From contig CAJXRQ010000016.1 in assembly GCA_913060505.1 (NCBI GenBank), positions 1-64,000 on the forward strand: a DNA stretch of 64,000 nucleotides, in the 5' to 3' direction. Position 1 is the first letter of the stretch, and the number at the start of each line of letters is the position of its first letter. Positions 46,346 through 55,530 of the stretch are shown here, piece after piece. The translations under genes were made by a program, and so were the position numbers. The DNA comes from an uncultured Desulfovibrio sp. (GTDB taxonomy: Bacteria > Desulfobacterota > Desulfovibrionia > Desulfovibrionales > Desulfovibrionaceae). The notes under the pieces are model-generated. The model was not told the DNA's origin and searched no databases. It was given only the letters and a program-made list of their open reading frames with translations.

Positions 46346-46909
46346 ATGACCACGGCAACGTCACAAGCAGCATCTTCGACACGGGCAATTTCAGTAAGGG
46401 AATACCTCGATACGTTAGTGGGAATCATTCGCTCGCCGTCTGCTTTCTACAAAAGCGTGCAACTGGAGCAGGAGACACGCAAGGCACTTACATTTCTCCT
46501 GATATCATCCGTATTTCATGCGACAGTCAGCATGTCCTACTTCTATGAGAATTCGCTGCTCATGGGAGGCATCTACCTGCTCAACGACATATTCATGCCC
46601 GTTCTTGCCGCGGTTTTTTCCTTTTTACTGGCTGGCATGCTGCAAAGCAGTTCAACCGCCTTTCTACGCATACTCTCCATATATGCCTATGCTTCAGGGG
46701 CTATCATGGTAATCTCCTGGATTCCTTCACTGGGAATGATTCTGGAGCCAATACGGGCAGTACTCGTAATCATAGGGCTGAAAAAAGCCTGCGATATCGG
46801 CTGGATCAAGGCCATCTTCATCGTAGCATGTTCCGGCCTGCTCTTGTTGGTCTTCTTCTGGAGCATTGCCCCGGTATTATCAACAATGAAAACAATGTTC
46901 TTTACATAA
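46346..46909 (+). CDS. Yip1-domain-like integral membrane protein
   Basis: The 187-residue product begins at ATG 46346 behind TTGGAGG. EYLDTLVGIIRSPSAFYKSVQLEQETRKALTFLLISSVF is the typical entry of bacterial Yip1 family proteins (membrane association after an amphipathic segment with PxxFF-like spacing). Four to five membrane helices follow. The bacterial members have no established function. The position between the transporter and the phosphotransferase makes a membrane scaffold or accessory role likely, but that is inference. The last 20 residues are hydrophobic without a soluble tail. Confidence 0.75.
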   Translation: MTTATSQAASSTRAISVREYLDTLVGIIRSPSAFYKSVQLEQETRKALTFLLISSVFHATVSMSYFYENSLLMGGIYLLNDIFMPVLAAVFSFLLAGMLQSSSTAFLRILSIYAYASGAIMVISWIPSLGMILEPIRAVLVIIGLKKACDIGWIKAIFIVACSGLLLLVFFWSIAPVLSTMKTMFFT

Positions 46910-46956
46910 CGGGCAAACAAATTTTGCACCCGGACAAGCCGCAATGCGGCACGGTA

Positions 46957-47002
46957 CGGTCCTGCCGGGTTTCCTCTCACCCTGCAATCCCCGGCAGGAC
47001 CG
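46957..47002 (+). promoter_or_regulatory. Second intercistronic hairpin, before the receiver-phosphotransferase part
   Basis: CGGTCCTGCCGGG (46957-46969) and its exact complement (46990-47002) form a 13-bp stem with a 20-base loop and no U run. It divides the membrane part of the operon from the phosphorelay part. Confidence 0.65.
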
Positions 47003-47028
47003 CCCAACAGGGGTAAAAGGAGTAAATC

Positions 47029-47409
47029 ATGACAACTTTGCAGCTGTTGCTCGTGGACGATGAGCAGGATTTCCTGACCTATGCATCTCGTCGGTTCAAG
47101 CGCAGAAATGTGGAAACACATACAGCAATCAACGGACCGGAAGCGTTGTCCATGCTTCGGGAACAGCACTTTGATGTCATGGTTCTGGACATGAAAATGC
47201 CAGGAATGGACGGCCTTGAAGTGTTGGAACAGGCCCTGAAGGAGTCTCCCGACACAAGAGTCATTCTCCTTACCGGCCATGCCAGCACGGAAGCGGCCGT
47301 TCGCGGAATGGCGTTAGGGGCGTTCGAATATCTTCTGAAACCGCTGCAATTTGAAGAGCTCTTTTTCAAGGTAGTGGAAGCTGGCAGGAGTGCGCAGGCA
47401 GCACAATGA
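47029..47409 (+). CDS. Single-domain response regulator (receiver 3 of operon)
   Basis: This 126-residue receiver has LLLVDDEQD, Asp in VMVLDMKMPGMDG, VILLTGHAS and YLLKPL; AAAGGAG precedes the ATG. There is no output domain. It lies 16 bases in front of the PEP-synthase-like phosphotransferase gene, so that protein is its most likely target. It is closest in wording to the other operon receivers. Confidence 0.93.
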   Translation: MTTLQLLLVDDEQDFLTYASRRFKRRNVETHTAINGPEALSMLREQHFDVMVLDMKMPGMDGLEVLEQALKESPDTRVILLTGHASTEAAVRGMALGAFEYLLKPLQFEELFFKVVEAGRSAQAAQ

Positions 47410-47425
47410 ACTCAGGGTGAATACG

Positions 47426-50059
47426 ATGAAAATTCTCAAGACCATCGGGGATATTGTAAACCGCAGAAACATACACCTCAAGGCGCAACAGGCGCCGAAA
47501 GTGAATGCCATGGTTCAGCGATGCGAATCCTTTCGTCAGCTACTGTCTGCAAACCATGCGGCTTTGGAGACCATGTCCGACATGGGGGATGCCCTGAGCG
47601 GATTACGTCCTCTGGACATGACCTATGTCCGATCCCGTTGCGTTAGTGCTGTAGCCTCGGTAAGCCGAATGGTCCAAGCCCTGCGTTCCATGAACCCCGG
47701 TCCATATGATGAACTTTCCCCGAGGCTGCGGGATATTGCCGAATCCATTGACAAACTGATCCATGCCACTCCTTACACGCCTACGGATGGGCCAATGATT
47801 CTTCCCCTTTCGGAAGTGGAACATCGCCCGGATCTGGCAGGCCCGAAAACAACCACTCTTGTCCGGGCAAGCAAGGAACTTGGCCTGAATGCTCCGGAAG
47901 GATTCGTATTCACGGCAGAAGCATATCGGGCCTTCATGAACCACGGCCTGCGGGAAGAAATAGAACGCCTGTGCATGGCGACGGAAGCGGATGATCTTGC
48001 AGGACTCTACACCCTTTCCGCACGCATAACCCAACATATCAACACCACTCCCCTTCCTCCGCAGCTGCACAAACAACTGCAAACCATGCTCGAAAACCGG
48101 CCACCAGCCCGCTATGCAGTCCGAAGCAGTGCTCTGAATGAAGATGCGGCCGGAACTTCCTTTGCAGGCCAGTACCGTTCCATCCTCAACATAAGTCCTG
48201 AGGGTATCGCGGACGCCTATCGAGAAGTGGTGGGAAGCGCATTTTCGGCAACGGCCATGAGTTACCGACGCAATCAGGGCCAACGTGATGATGAAACCGT
48301 CATGTGCGTGGCCTGCATGGAAATGGTGGATGCGGAGGTCGGCGGCGTCATCTATACACGAGATCCGCTCGGACAGGATCAATCCAACATGCAAATACAT
48401 GCGGTCCCGGGCCTGCCCGCTTCCATTGTGGATGGGGCGTGCACGCCGGACACATGGGCTGTTGATACCCAAAAAATGACTGTCACCCATCGGCATATTG
48501 CAGATAAGCAATCCATGCGCCGCTGTCTCAAGAGTGAGGGGACGTATGTGGAACTGATTCCTCAGGGGCAGGGAAAAATTCCATGCATGAAAACAAGCAA
48601 AGTCTTGCAACTTGCGCGCATAGGGCTACGTCTGGAACATTTTTTCAAGGGGCCGCAGGATATCGAATGGGCAGCCACCCGAGATAAAATAGTCATACTG
48701 CAATGCCGTCCTCTTGAAATCAGGACACAAGGCTGTGTCGGGACATCCGAATCCGTAACTGGGGCCATTATCCAAGGCGGTATAACCGCCAGCCCCGGCA
48801 CAGCCGCGGGTCCACCCCATGTCGTAAAAGGTGAAGTGAACCTGCTCGACATGCCACGTGGGGCCGTCCTGTTGACTGATCAGGCGCATCCGGCCTGGGC
48901 AGTGAGTCTGGACCGCGTCTCGGCCATTGTTGCCGAACATGGTAGCACGGCCGGACATCTGGCTAATGTTGCCCGGGAATTCAATGTACCCGCGATTTTC
49001 GGTATTCCCAACGCTGTCAGCAAGCTTTCCGGGCACAAGATGGTGACAGTGGATGCCACGCAATGCGCCGTTTTTCCGGGCTATCGAATGCAAACTCCCG
49101 AGCCGGAAAAGGGCCCCCCCCCACTCATGGCCAAAAGCCCGGTCATGCGTTGTTTGCGTGAAGCGATGGATCACATTATACCACTCAACCTGACAAATGC
49201 ATCATCCCGGGGGTTTTGCCCTTCCCGATGCAAGACGCTGCACGACATCACCCGCTTCTGTCATGAAATGGGGGTCAATGAAATGGTCAAGGTTGATCAG
49301 AATCTTTCGGATAATGCGGCCCGGCGTCTGGTCACGGACATTCCCACCCGCTACTGGGTCATCGACATGGGCAACGGCATGGAAGCTACAAACCAAAAGA
49401 CCGTGACCCTTGATCAAATATACTCGCTGCCTATGCTGGCCCTCTGGCACGGCATGAATGCAAAGCCATGGCAAGGCCCACCACCACCCACGCCGGGCGG
49501 TTTTCTTTCCGTAATAATGGAAGCCTCGGCAAATCCGGCTTTGGCTCCAGGGGCGTACAACGACATGGGGACGCGCAATTTCTTCATTATCGGCCCACGT
49601 TATTGCAACCTGCAATCCCGCTACGGTTTTCATTTCAGCACGGTGGAAGGACATGCAGGTCCATTCCCTGATGAAAACTATGCATATTTGCAGTTCAAGG
49701 GAGGCGGAGCATCGCCCGACAGGAGAAAAATGCGTGCGGAAATGGTGCGCGGCATACTGAACCGCAAGGGATTTCTGGCCACGGCCAAGGACGATGCGGT
49801 GTTTGCCCGCATGGAAAACGAAACCGCACAAGAGATATTGCGGGGCATGATGATCCTCGGCCACATCATCATGCATACCCGGCAGCTGGACATGGATATG
49901 AACAGCCCGGAAGACGTAAAACGGCACGAACAACGCCTGCTCGCTGAACTGCTTGAAATCCTCGCTCCCTGCAACTGTCCGGAGCCATGGCGGAAAACTC
50001 CTCCCCCCACAACCTCGCCCCAGGCTCCGGACACAGGGGGAAAGGGACAATCCTCATGA
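47426..50059 (+). CDS. PEP-synthase-like phosphotransferase (ATP-grasp plus swivelling His domain, no PEP barrel)
   Basis: The protein is 877 residues from ATG 47426. Region 1-125 is helical and unrecognised. Region 130-430 is the PPDK/PEP-synthase ATP-grasp domain, with RYAVRSSALNEDAAGTSFAGQY at 229-250, EVGGVIYTRDP and the GPQDIEWA ... ILQCRPLE end. Region 445-540 is the PEP-utilising mobile domain, with AEHGSTAGHLANVAREFNVPAIFG and phospho-carrier His511. The PEP/pyruvate-binding TIM barrel that should follow is absent; instead about 330 residues (545-877) without a known signature contain TRYWVIDMGNGMEATNQK and RNFFIIGPRYCNLQSRYGFHFS. This resembles rifampin phosphotransferase in principle: ATP to His to an unknown acceptor. 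The stop overlaps the next kinase (ATGA). Confidence 0.85.
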   Translation: MKILKTIGDIVNRRNIHLKAQQAPKVNAMVQRCESFRQLLSANHAALETMSDMGDALSGLRPLDMTYVRSRCVSAVASVSRMVQALRSMNPGPYDELSPRLRDIAESIDKLIHATPYTPTDGPMILPLSEVEHRPDLAGPKTTTLVRASKELGLNAPEGFVFTAEAYRAFMNHGLREEIERLCMATEADDLAGLYTLSARITQHINTTPLPPQLHKQLQTMLENRPPARYAVRSSALNEDAAGTSFAGQYRSILNISPEGIADAYREVVGSAFSATAMSYRRNQGQRDDETVMCVACMEMVDAEVGGVIYTRDPLGQDQSNMQIHAVPGLPASIVDGACTPDTWAVDTQKMTVTHRHIADKQSMRRCLKSEGTYVELIPQGQGKIPCMKTSKVLQLARIGLRLEHFFKGPQDIEWAATRDKIVILQCRPLEIRTQGCVGTSESVTGAIIQGGITASPGTAAGPPHVVKGEVNLLDMPRGAVLLTDQAHPAWAVSLDRVSAIVAEHGSTAGHLANVAREFNVPAIFGIPNAVSKLSGHKMVTVDATQCAVFPGYRMQTPEPEKGPPPLMAKSPVMRCLREAMDHIIPLNLTNASSRGFCPSRCKTLHDITRFCHEMGVNEMVKVDQNLSDNAARRLVTDIPTRYWVIDMGNGMEATNQKTVTLDQIYSLPMLALWHGMNAKPWQGPPPPTPGGFLSVIMEASANPALAPGAYNDMGTRNFFIIGPRYCNLQSRYGFHFSTVEGHAGPFPDENYAYLQFKGGGASPDRRKMRAEMVRGILNRKGFLATAKDDAVFARMENETAQEILRGMMILGHIIMHTRQLDMDMNSPEDVKRHEQRLLAELLEILAPCNCPEPWRKTPPPTTSPQAPDTGGKGQSS

Positions 50060-51720
50060 CCCGGTTGAACAGAAAATACGAATCACTCCGGCTCAAGCTC
50101 ATGGGAATCACATTATGCTTCGCACTGATTCCTTTTGGCGTATTGGGTCACTTCATCCATTCCCAGTTCAGCACGACACTGCAGGAAAATATATCCGGAA
50201 ACCTCCGACTGGTCGTCAGCAACAAGCGTGATACCATAGACATGTTCCTTAACGAACGTATCAGCCAGCTCAAAAATCTGGCATACTCGTATGACTTCAG
50301 GACCATAACCGACACAAAACGGCTGGCACGCATTTTTGAAACCATCCAATCCAATTCAGGATCGTTCATAGACCTCGGAATCATAGACAGTATGGGCAAC
50401 CACGCGGCGTATGTGGGACCGTATGCCTTGCACAAGTTCAACTACGCCCGGGAATCATGGTTCCACAAAGTCATGCTCAAAGGCGTATTCATCAGCGATG
50501 TCTTCATGGGGTTCAGAAATTTTCCGCATTTCATTATTGCGGTGCGGCGTCAGGAAGGGGAACGAAGTTGGGTGCTTCGGGCCACCATAGACTCCGATAT
50601 TTTCACGACGCTGGTGCGTAGTGTGCAGATGGGACGCAAGGGGGATGCATTTCTGGTCAACACCAAAAGAATCCTTCAAACCAAGTCCAGATTTGCCGGT
50701 CCTGTTCTCTCCGAAACATTCCTGCCCGTCCCGGCAATCAATAATGATGTTGCGGTGGTGGAATGGAAGGATCGAAACGATGCCATGATCGCAGGCGTGG
50801 CAAGGCTTCGGCATACTGACTGGCGGCTTGTGGTGGCACAATCGCCGACCGAAGATATTTCTCCACTCGTCAAAACCCAGTCCATAACATTCGGCCTGAT
50901 CGCGCTCGGCATGCTCATGGTCCTCGGCGCATCATACCTGACCACAGGTTCCCTGTTGAAAAAACTTATGCAGGCCGAAGAAGAAAAAGCTCGTATGGAC
51001 GCTTCGGTCATGCAAGCCAACAAAATGGCGTCGCTGGGAAAACTGGCGACAGGGGTGGCCCATGAGATCAACAATCCCTTGACCATTATCCGCGAGGGGG
51101 CCGGCTGGATACGCGATATCATCACGGACGGAGAACTGGGCGATTCACCGGCGGTGGATGAACTGGTCGAAGCCGTGAACGACATTGACCGTCATGTTGA
51201 ACGGGCCCGCACCGTAACCCATCGCATGCTCGGCTTTGCCCGTCGAATGGAGCCGGTTCAGGAAGATGTCGATATCAACGCACTGGTGCGGCAAACTGCC
51301 GACTTCCTGAAAAATGAAGCGCTGCACCGCAACATAGAAATCGTTTTTCATTTCGATGACGAACTGCCGGGTATCACCACGGACGCAAATCAATTACAGC
51401 AGGTCATACTCAATCTCATGGAAAATGCATTGGACGCCATCACGCGGGACGGCATTCTCACTGTTCAGACCTGCGAACACAAAGATTATGTACAACTATC
51501 CGTTACCGACTCCGGGCCGGGCATTCCAAAAGAAAACCTGGGCAAGGTTTTCGACCCTTTCTTCACTACCAAGCCGGTAGGAGAAGGCACCGGGCTCGGC
51601 CTGTCCATCATATACTCCACAATGCAACGGCTGGGGGGAAACGTCACGGTGAACAGCCCGCCCGGGCAAGGAGCCACTTTCACAATAACATTGCCGATCC
51701 TGCCGGGGAATACAGAATAA
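50056..51720 (+). CDS. Cache-domain membrane histidine kinase, paralogue of the one at 40918
   Basis: The protein is 554 residues from ATG 50056, which overlaps the phosphotransferase stop by four bases; an earlier ATG at 49987 would extend deep into that gene. TM1 is at about 14-34, the periplasmic Cache at 40-275 (FIDLGIIDSMGNHAAYVGPYAL, SDVFMGFRNFPHFIIAVRR), TM2 at 278-300. The kinase core has LGKLATGVAHEINNPLTII with His336, NLMENALDAI, DSGPGIPKENLGKVFDPFFTTK and GTGLGLSIIYS. There is no receiver; one is encoded 27 bases downstream. The two Cache kinases may read the same or related ligands. Confidence 0.93.
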   Translation: MTRLNRKYESLRLKLMGITLCFALIPFGVLGHFIHSQFSTTLQENISGNLRLVVSNKRDTIDMFLNERISQLKNLAYSYDFRTITDTKRLARIFETIQSNSGSFIDLGIIDSMGNHAAYVGPYALHKFNYARESWFHKVMLKGVFISDVFMGFRNFPHFIIAVRRQEGERSWVLRATIDSDIFTTLVRSVQMGRKGDAFLVNTKRILQTKSRFAGPVLSETFLPVPAINNDVAVVEWKDRNDAMIAGVARLRHTDWRLVVAQSPTEDISPLVKTQSITFGLIALGMLMVLGASYLTTGSLLKKLMQAEEEKARMDASVMQANKMASLGKLATGVAHEINNPLTIIREGAGWIRDIITDGELGDSPAVDELVEAVNDIDRHVERARTVTHRMLGFARRMEPVQEDVDINALVRQTADFLKNEALHRNIEIVFHFDDELPGITTDANQLQQVILNLMENALDAITRDGILTVQTCEHKDYVQLSVTDSGPGIPKENLGKVFDPFFTTKPVGEGTGLGLSIIYSTMQRLGGNVTVNSPPGQGATFTITLPILPGNTE

Positions 51721-51747
51721 CCATGTTTCCAAAAAACGGAGAACGTC

Positions 51748-52170
51748 ATGGAGCAAAACATTCGCGTACTGGTTGTCGATGATGAAAAACGTTTTCGTGA
51801 CAACATCGTAAAAATACTGAACAACAAAAGCATGGAAGCGCAGGGCGCAGAGGATGGCGAACAGGCATTGGCTATGACCGAGGCCGAAAAGTTTGACGTG
51901 ATCCTTCTGGACATGAAAATGCCAGGAATATCCGGCAAGGAAACCTTGCACCACCTGCAACAAAACGGAACTGATGCCGAGGTCATCGTACTGACGGGGC
52001 ATGCTTCTGTTTCCGGCGCTCTGGACATGATGGAACTCGGAGCATTCGACTATCTGCTCAAACCGGCTCCTGTTGACGACCTCTTGAAAAAAGTACGGTT
52101 GGCAGGAGAAAAAAAATTTCTTCGGGAGGGACGAATCGGGATGCAGGATATTTTGTCTGCCGGCACATGA
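51748..52170 (+). CDS. Single-domain response regulator (receiver 4 of operon)
   Basis: This protein has 140 residues: VLVVDDEKRFRDN, Asp in VILLDMKMPGISG, VIVLTGHASVSG, YLLKPAP. A short basic tail (GEKKFLREGRIGMQDILS) follows the receiver and could bind a partner. It comes directly after the second Cache kinase, which makes it that kinase's first-choice substrate. It is the last gene of the sigma-54 operon as I read it; no clear terminator follows, only weak dyads near 52233-52250 and 52285-52300. Confidence 0.92.
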   Translation: MEQNIRVLVVDDEKRFRDNIVKILNNKSMEAQGAEDGEQALAMTEAEKFDVILLDMKMPGISGKETLHHLQQNGTDAEVIVLTGHASVSGALDMMELGAFDYLLKPAPVDDLLKKVRLAGEKKFLREGRIGMQDILSAGT

Positions 52171-52375
52171 AACAGGAGCGCAAACAACGCAAATTCAATA
52201 TTTGCCTCAGGTCTTGCATTGAAGTCGGCGGTATCCTATCACATAAGGATGGGCCAATACTGAAAAAATCTCCATTCTTTTCGAGGTGAATAAACCTCAA
52301 AAGCAGTTGAGAAAACGCCTCCTGAAGACCTGATGCCAGCGACCTAATTCATATTGCGATTCATGAGGAGACAAC

Positions 52376-55300
52376 GTGCATCTTCGACAACTGTACTTCG
52401 ATAAAAATGACTACCGGTTACTGGAGATTCTCAACGATGTCATTGACCGGAAGTTCGACCATTCCCAACTCAAAATTCTGCTGACTCCGTATCTGCGTCC
52501 GCACGGCATCAAGGAACTGGCTGCATCGCAAGGCTTACGTATCGCTTATGCCATCGCCCATCTGCTCAATTCCCTGAAATCGAGCCAGGCTCCGGAACGT
52601 CTTAAAGCACTTGCCGCGCTTCGTGATGAAGCTTTTGCCAGCTCCATAGGCAACTTGCGTCTGAACAGGGCCAGAGTGCTTATCCAAATAGCCAAGGAGC
52701 TTATCCGGGCCAAGGGGCAACCGGAGGTTCAACTCAGGCTGGCTCACGACTTTCGCAAAGTTGCCTGTGGAAAGCCACACTTCCTGCGCAGCCAATTGCG
52801 CAAATACCATCTCCTTGAAATGCCGGAAGAATGGAACCAGATCACATTTGACGACCGGGTTCACGACGCCAACAGCAAAGGACGCAAATCCGCCACCCAC
52901 CTGATGATGGATGCATGGGTAAAAGGTATCCGCAACCTTACGGTCATCCACTACAACCACGTGGATCAGTCCGTAGCTTCAGAATTATTCGCTGCGGCGG
53001 AAATTCTGGATATGAAAGTCAGGATCGGTATCGAGTTTCAGGCCCTGTTCCGGGGGCGTTTCGTACGCATGGCATGGAGTCCGCGCAGGTTACAGGAGGA
53101 AAACGATGTAGAGACCTTCTTCCGGCGCGAATCTGTCCAAAGCTTGATGAAGGACGGCAGGCAGGCGCAACAACGGCATACTGATTATGTTATGGCCGTT
53201 GTGGAGGCATTCAACACCACACATCGCAAATCCATCGAGCAGGAATTCGGTGTGCTCCTGCCGCCAATAGAAACTCAAGCCATGAGAAAATGGGTAGGAT
53301 GCGGCCAACCTTCACTTCTCCATCTGGGCAAGTACATTCATCAATTGGCCATGCCGTTGTTCAGAAGCCGCACTGAAGAGCTCGCAAAACAATACGCCAA
53401 TGCGGATTACGATGGTCAAGCCCGTATTGCCATGCAGGTCGAATCCATGAATTCGCTGGATGCGGACACGATCATTGCCCGCTACCTTGATCCTCCGGTA
53501 AACGGGGATATACCGACCCCGGATATGCCGGGAACTTTGTCGGAACTGCCGCCGTTGCTCCGTCTTTCTGCGGGAGAACTGGTCGAACGCCTGCATGAGG
53601 TTTCGGAATCTGACAGGCTTGCCCTTCTTCTGGAAGACCTGCACATGGAAGATGTGCTGGAAATTCTCTATCAGTGCAAAGGCCGCATCAACCACCTGCA
53701 AATGTTCAACATCAAGAGCATGCCCGAGGACTGGATCAAGGACAGGTTGCCATTCAACGAGTTGCAAAGAGCATTGAACCACCAAAACGCTGTTGCCCTG
53801 AAACGGATTCTTCGGGATACCCTTGTCCGGCTGCAACAATCCAAACGGCCGGATGCGGGAGAGCGCATTGCCGCCATGCGCCACATTTTGAACGACTTTG
53901 AAACGCTCCGCGCCCATTATCGCCACACCAGGCTCAAAACGTCCATAGGCACGGGGTCCACAGGGCAATCATCACGCAATATCGGCATGGGAATCGCTGT
54001 TCGGGAAACTTTGCCCGGCTCCGCTCAAAAAGAATTACACCATCGTCCCGCGCTGGAATGCCTCCCTGCGGAAATCTCAACCACCCAGATTCTGGAATTC
54101 GTGCCTCCTGCACCCGGCTCTGGATTCCTTGGCAAAGCAATCCAAAAGGCCAGCACCATCCCAATATTGCGAATGTTGTTGTGCACGGTCAAAAGCCGGT
54201 GGCGGATCACGGATATTCAAGTCACGGATAGTGCCTGCGGCAACCTCGCAACACTGGGCGGCTTTACATCCGAACCGGACAATGAGTTGCATCTGGAACA
54301 TGAGAACACGCCGGAAACGGAACGTGTTCCTTTCGAATACCTCAATTCCTTTTCCATCAACCTGCTAAAGATATTGCTCGGCTTCATCCCGGCTTTTCTT
54401 ACGTTCTATCTGACGCAAGACTGGTGGATTCTGACTTACCTGGGTGGGATTATCTGGTTTTCCATCACAGGAATTCGGAACATCATCCAGGCAGTACTGG
54501 GCGGCGGCGGATTCCACCGCTCCCCGTACCTTCCGTGGAACGAATACGTCAGTTGGGACAGAATCGCGGACTCGCTCCTTTACACCGGGATATCGGTCCC
54601 GCTGCTTGACTGGATGTGTAAAACCCTTCTCCTCAAGCAACAATTCGGCATAGACACTTCAACAGCCCCACTAATGCTATACACCATAATAGCACTGACA
54701 AACGGGGTATACGTCACGGGACACAACCTGTTCCGTGGTTTTCCTCGCAGCGCGGCCTTCGCCAATTTTTTCCGTAGCGTATTATCCGTGCCCATAGCTT
54801 TGGGTATGAACTTTGCTCTGGGACTTGCACTTACTCTTGCAGGACATGCCGACGTAAATGCCACCCTGCAACTTTGGGCAGCCGTAATATCAAAACTGGC
54901 CTCGGACTGCGTAGGCGCCGTTATTGAAGGCTTGGCCGACAGAGGACAAAACATCTCCACACGCCAATGGGACTACGCCAAAAAAATCGCGCAAGTGCTT
55001 GAAGTGTTTTCCCGGATGGAAGTACTCTTTCCCAATAAGAACATGCTCGAACTCATGAAAAACCCTAAAGAATTCATAGATTTCTCACGCAAGCAGGACA
55101 CGGACTTCGCATCCATCGTCATTGCCAACGCCTTGGACCTCCTCTATATCCGCTACTACCAACCACGTGCGACCGAGGCCTTGAACAAGGCGCTTCAGGC
55201 CATGACAGGTGAAGAAAAAGAGATCGTTCTGGCTTCGCAGTTAATTCTCAAACAGGACAGGGAAGTTGCCCGGCTTTTTGTGGATGGACTTGTTGGGCGC

Positions 55301-55414
55301 GATTTTACAAAAGCCCTGTCCTTCTACCTGTTGCGCCACCGCGACTACCTCTTGGAATTGCAACGATACGGCGTGAAGAATTCCCAACAGGACGTAGGTA
55401 TGCATGCAATTTAA
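52376..55414 (+). CDS. Large membrane protein of unknown family (1012 aa)
   Basis: It starts at GTG 52376 behind GAGGAG. Residues 1-620 are soluble. Within them, ATHLMMDAWVKGIRNLTVIHYNHVDQ and AAEILDMKVRIGIEFQALFRGRFVRMAW (about 170-235) look like consecutive strands of an alpha/beta barrel of PHP type, but the metal-binding His clusters are not evident. Residues 665-860 hold about six hydrophobic helices (LLKILLGFIPAFLTFYLT, WILTYLGGIIWFSITGI, IALTNGVYVTGHNLF, ALGMNFALGLALTLAGH). The final 150 residues are soluble and helical. I do not recognise a family, though similar proteins may occur in other Desulfovibrio. It lies 205 bases behind the sigma-54 operon, so co-transcription is uncertain. 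Confidence 0.85.
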   Translation: MHLRQLYFDKNDYRLLEILNDVIDRKFDHSQLKILLTPYLRPHGIKELAASQGLRIAYAIAHLLNSLKSSQAPERLKALAALRDEAFASSIGNLRLNRARVLIQIAKELIRAKGQPEVQLRLAHDFRKVACGKPHFLRSQLRKYHLLEMPEEWNQITFDDRVHDANSKGRKSATHLMMDAWVKGIRNLTVIHYNHVDQSVASELFAAAEILDMKVRIGIEFQALFRGRFVRMAWSPRRLQEENDVETFFRRESVQSLMKDGRQAQQRHTDYVMAVVEAFNTTHRKSIEQEFGVLLPPIETQAMRKWVGCGQPSLLHLGKYIHQLAMPLFRSRTEELAKQYANADYDGQARIAMQVESMNSLDADTIIARYLDPPVNGDIPTPDMPGTLSELPPLLRLSAGELVERLHEVSESDRLALLLEDLHMEDVLEILYQCKGRINHLQMFNIKSMPEDWIKDRLPFNELQRALNHQNAVALKRILRDTLVRLQQSKRPDAGERIAAMRHILNDFETLRAHYRHTRLKTSIGTGSTGQSSRNIGMGIAVRETLPGSAQKELHHRPALECLPAEISTTQILEFVPPAPGSGFLGKAIQKASTIPILRMLLCTVKSRWRITDIQVTDSACGNLATLGGFTSEPDNELHLEHENTPETERVPFEYLNSFSINLLKILLGFIPAFLTFYLTQDWWILTYLGGIIWFSITGIRNIIQAVLGGGGFHRSPYLPWNEYVSWDRIADSLLYTGISVPLLDWMCKTLLLKQQFGIDTSTAPLMLYTIIALTNGVYVTGHNLFRGFPRSAAFANFFRSVLSVPIALGMNFALGLALTLAGHADVNATLQLWAAVISKLASDCVGAVIEGLADRGQNISTRQWDYAKKIAQVLEVFSRMEVLFPNKNMLELMKNPKEFIDFSRKQDTDFASIVIANALDLLYIRYYQPRATEALNKALQAMTGEEKEIVLASQLILKQDREVARLFVDGLVGRDFTKALSFYLLRHRDYLLELQRYGVKNSQQDVGMHAI

Positions 55415-55440
55415 CGACGGAAAGTGGTGAGATCAAACAA

Positions 55441-55474
55441 TACCGGCATGCCGCAACATCTGGACATGCCGGTA
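55441..55474. terminator. Hairpin between convergent genes
   Basis: TACCGGCATG and CATGCCGGTA form a 10-bp stem with a 14-base loop. There is no good U run on the plus strand and only TTGTTT on the minus strand, so termination is plausible but weak. Confidence 0.5.
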
Positions 55475-55530
55475 AATCCGGTCAATTCAGCCTGACAGGC
55501 AGGCAATATCTTACTACAGAGAGAATCGCC

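Noticed and set aside
47603-48610. A 335-codon minus-strand frame inside the phosphotransferase gene
   Set aside because: No ribosome binding site or domain was seen, and the ATP-grasp motifs read on the other strand.
52201-52300. Dyads ATCCT...AGGAT and GAGGT...ACCTC as a terminator of the sigma-54 operon
   Set aside because: Stems are only five base pairs and lack a U run.
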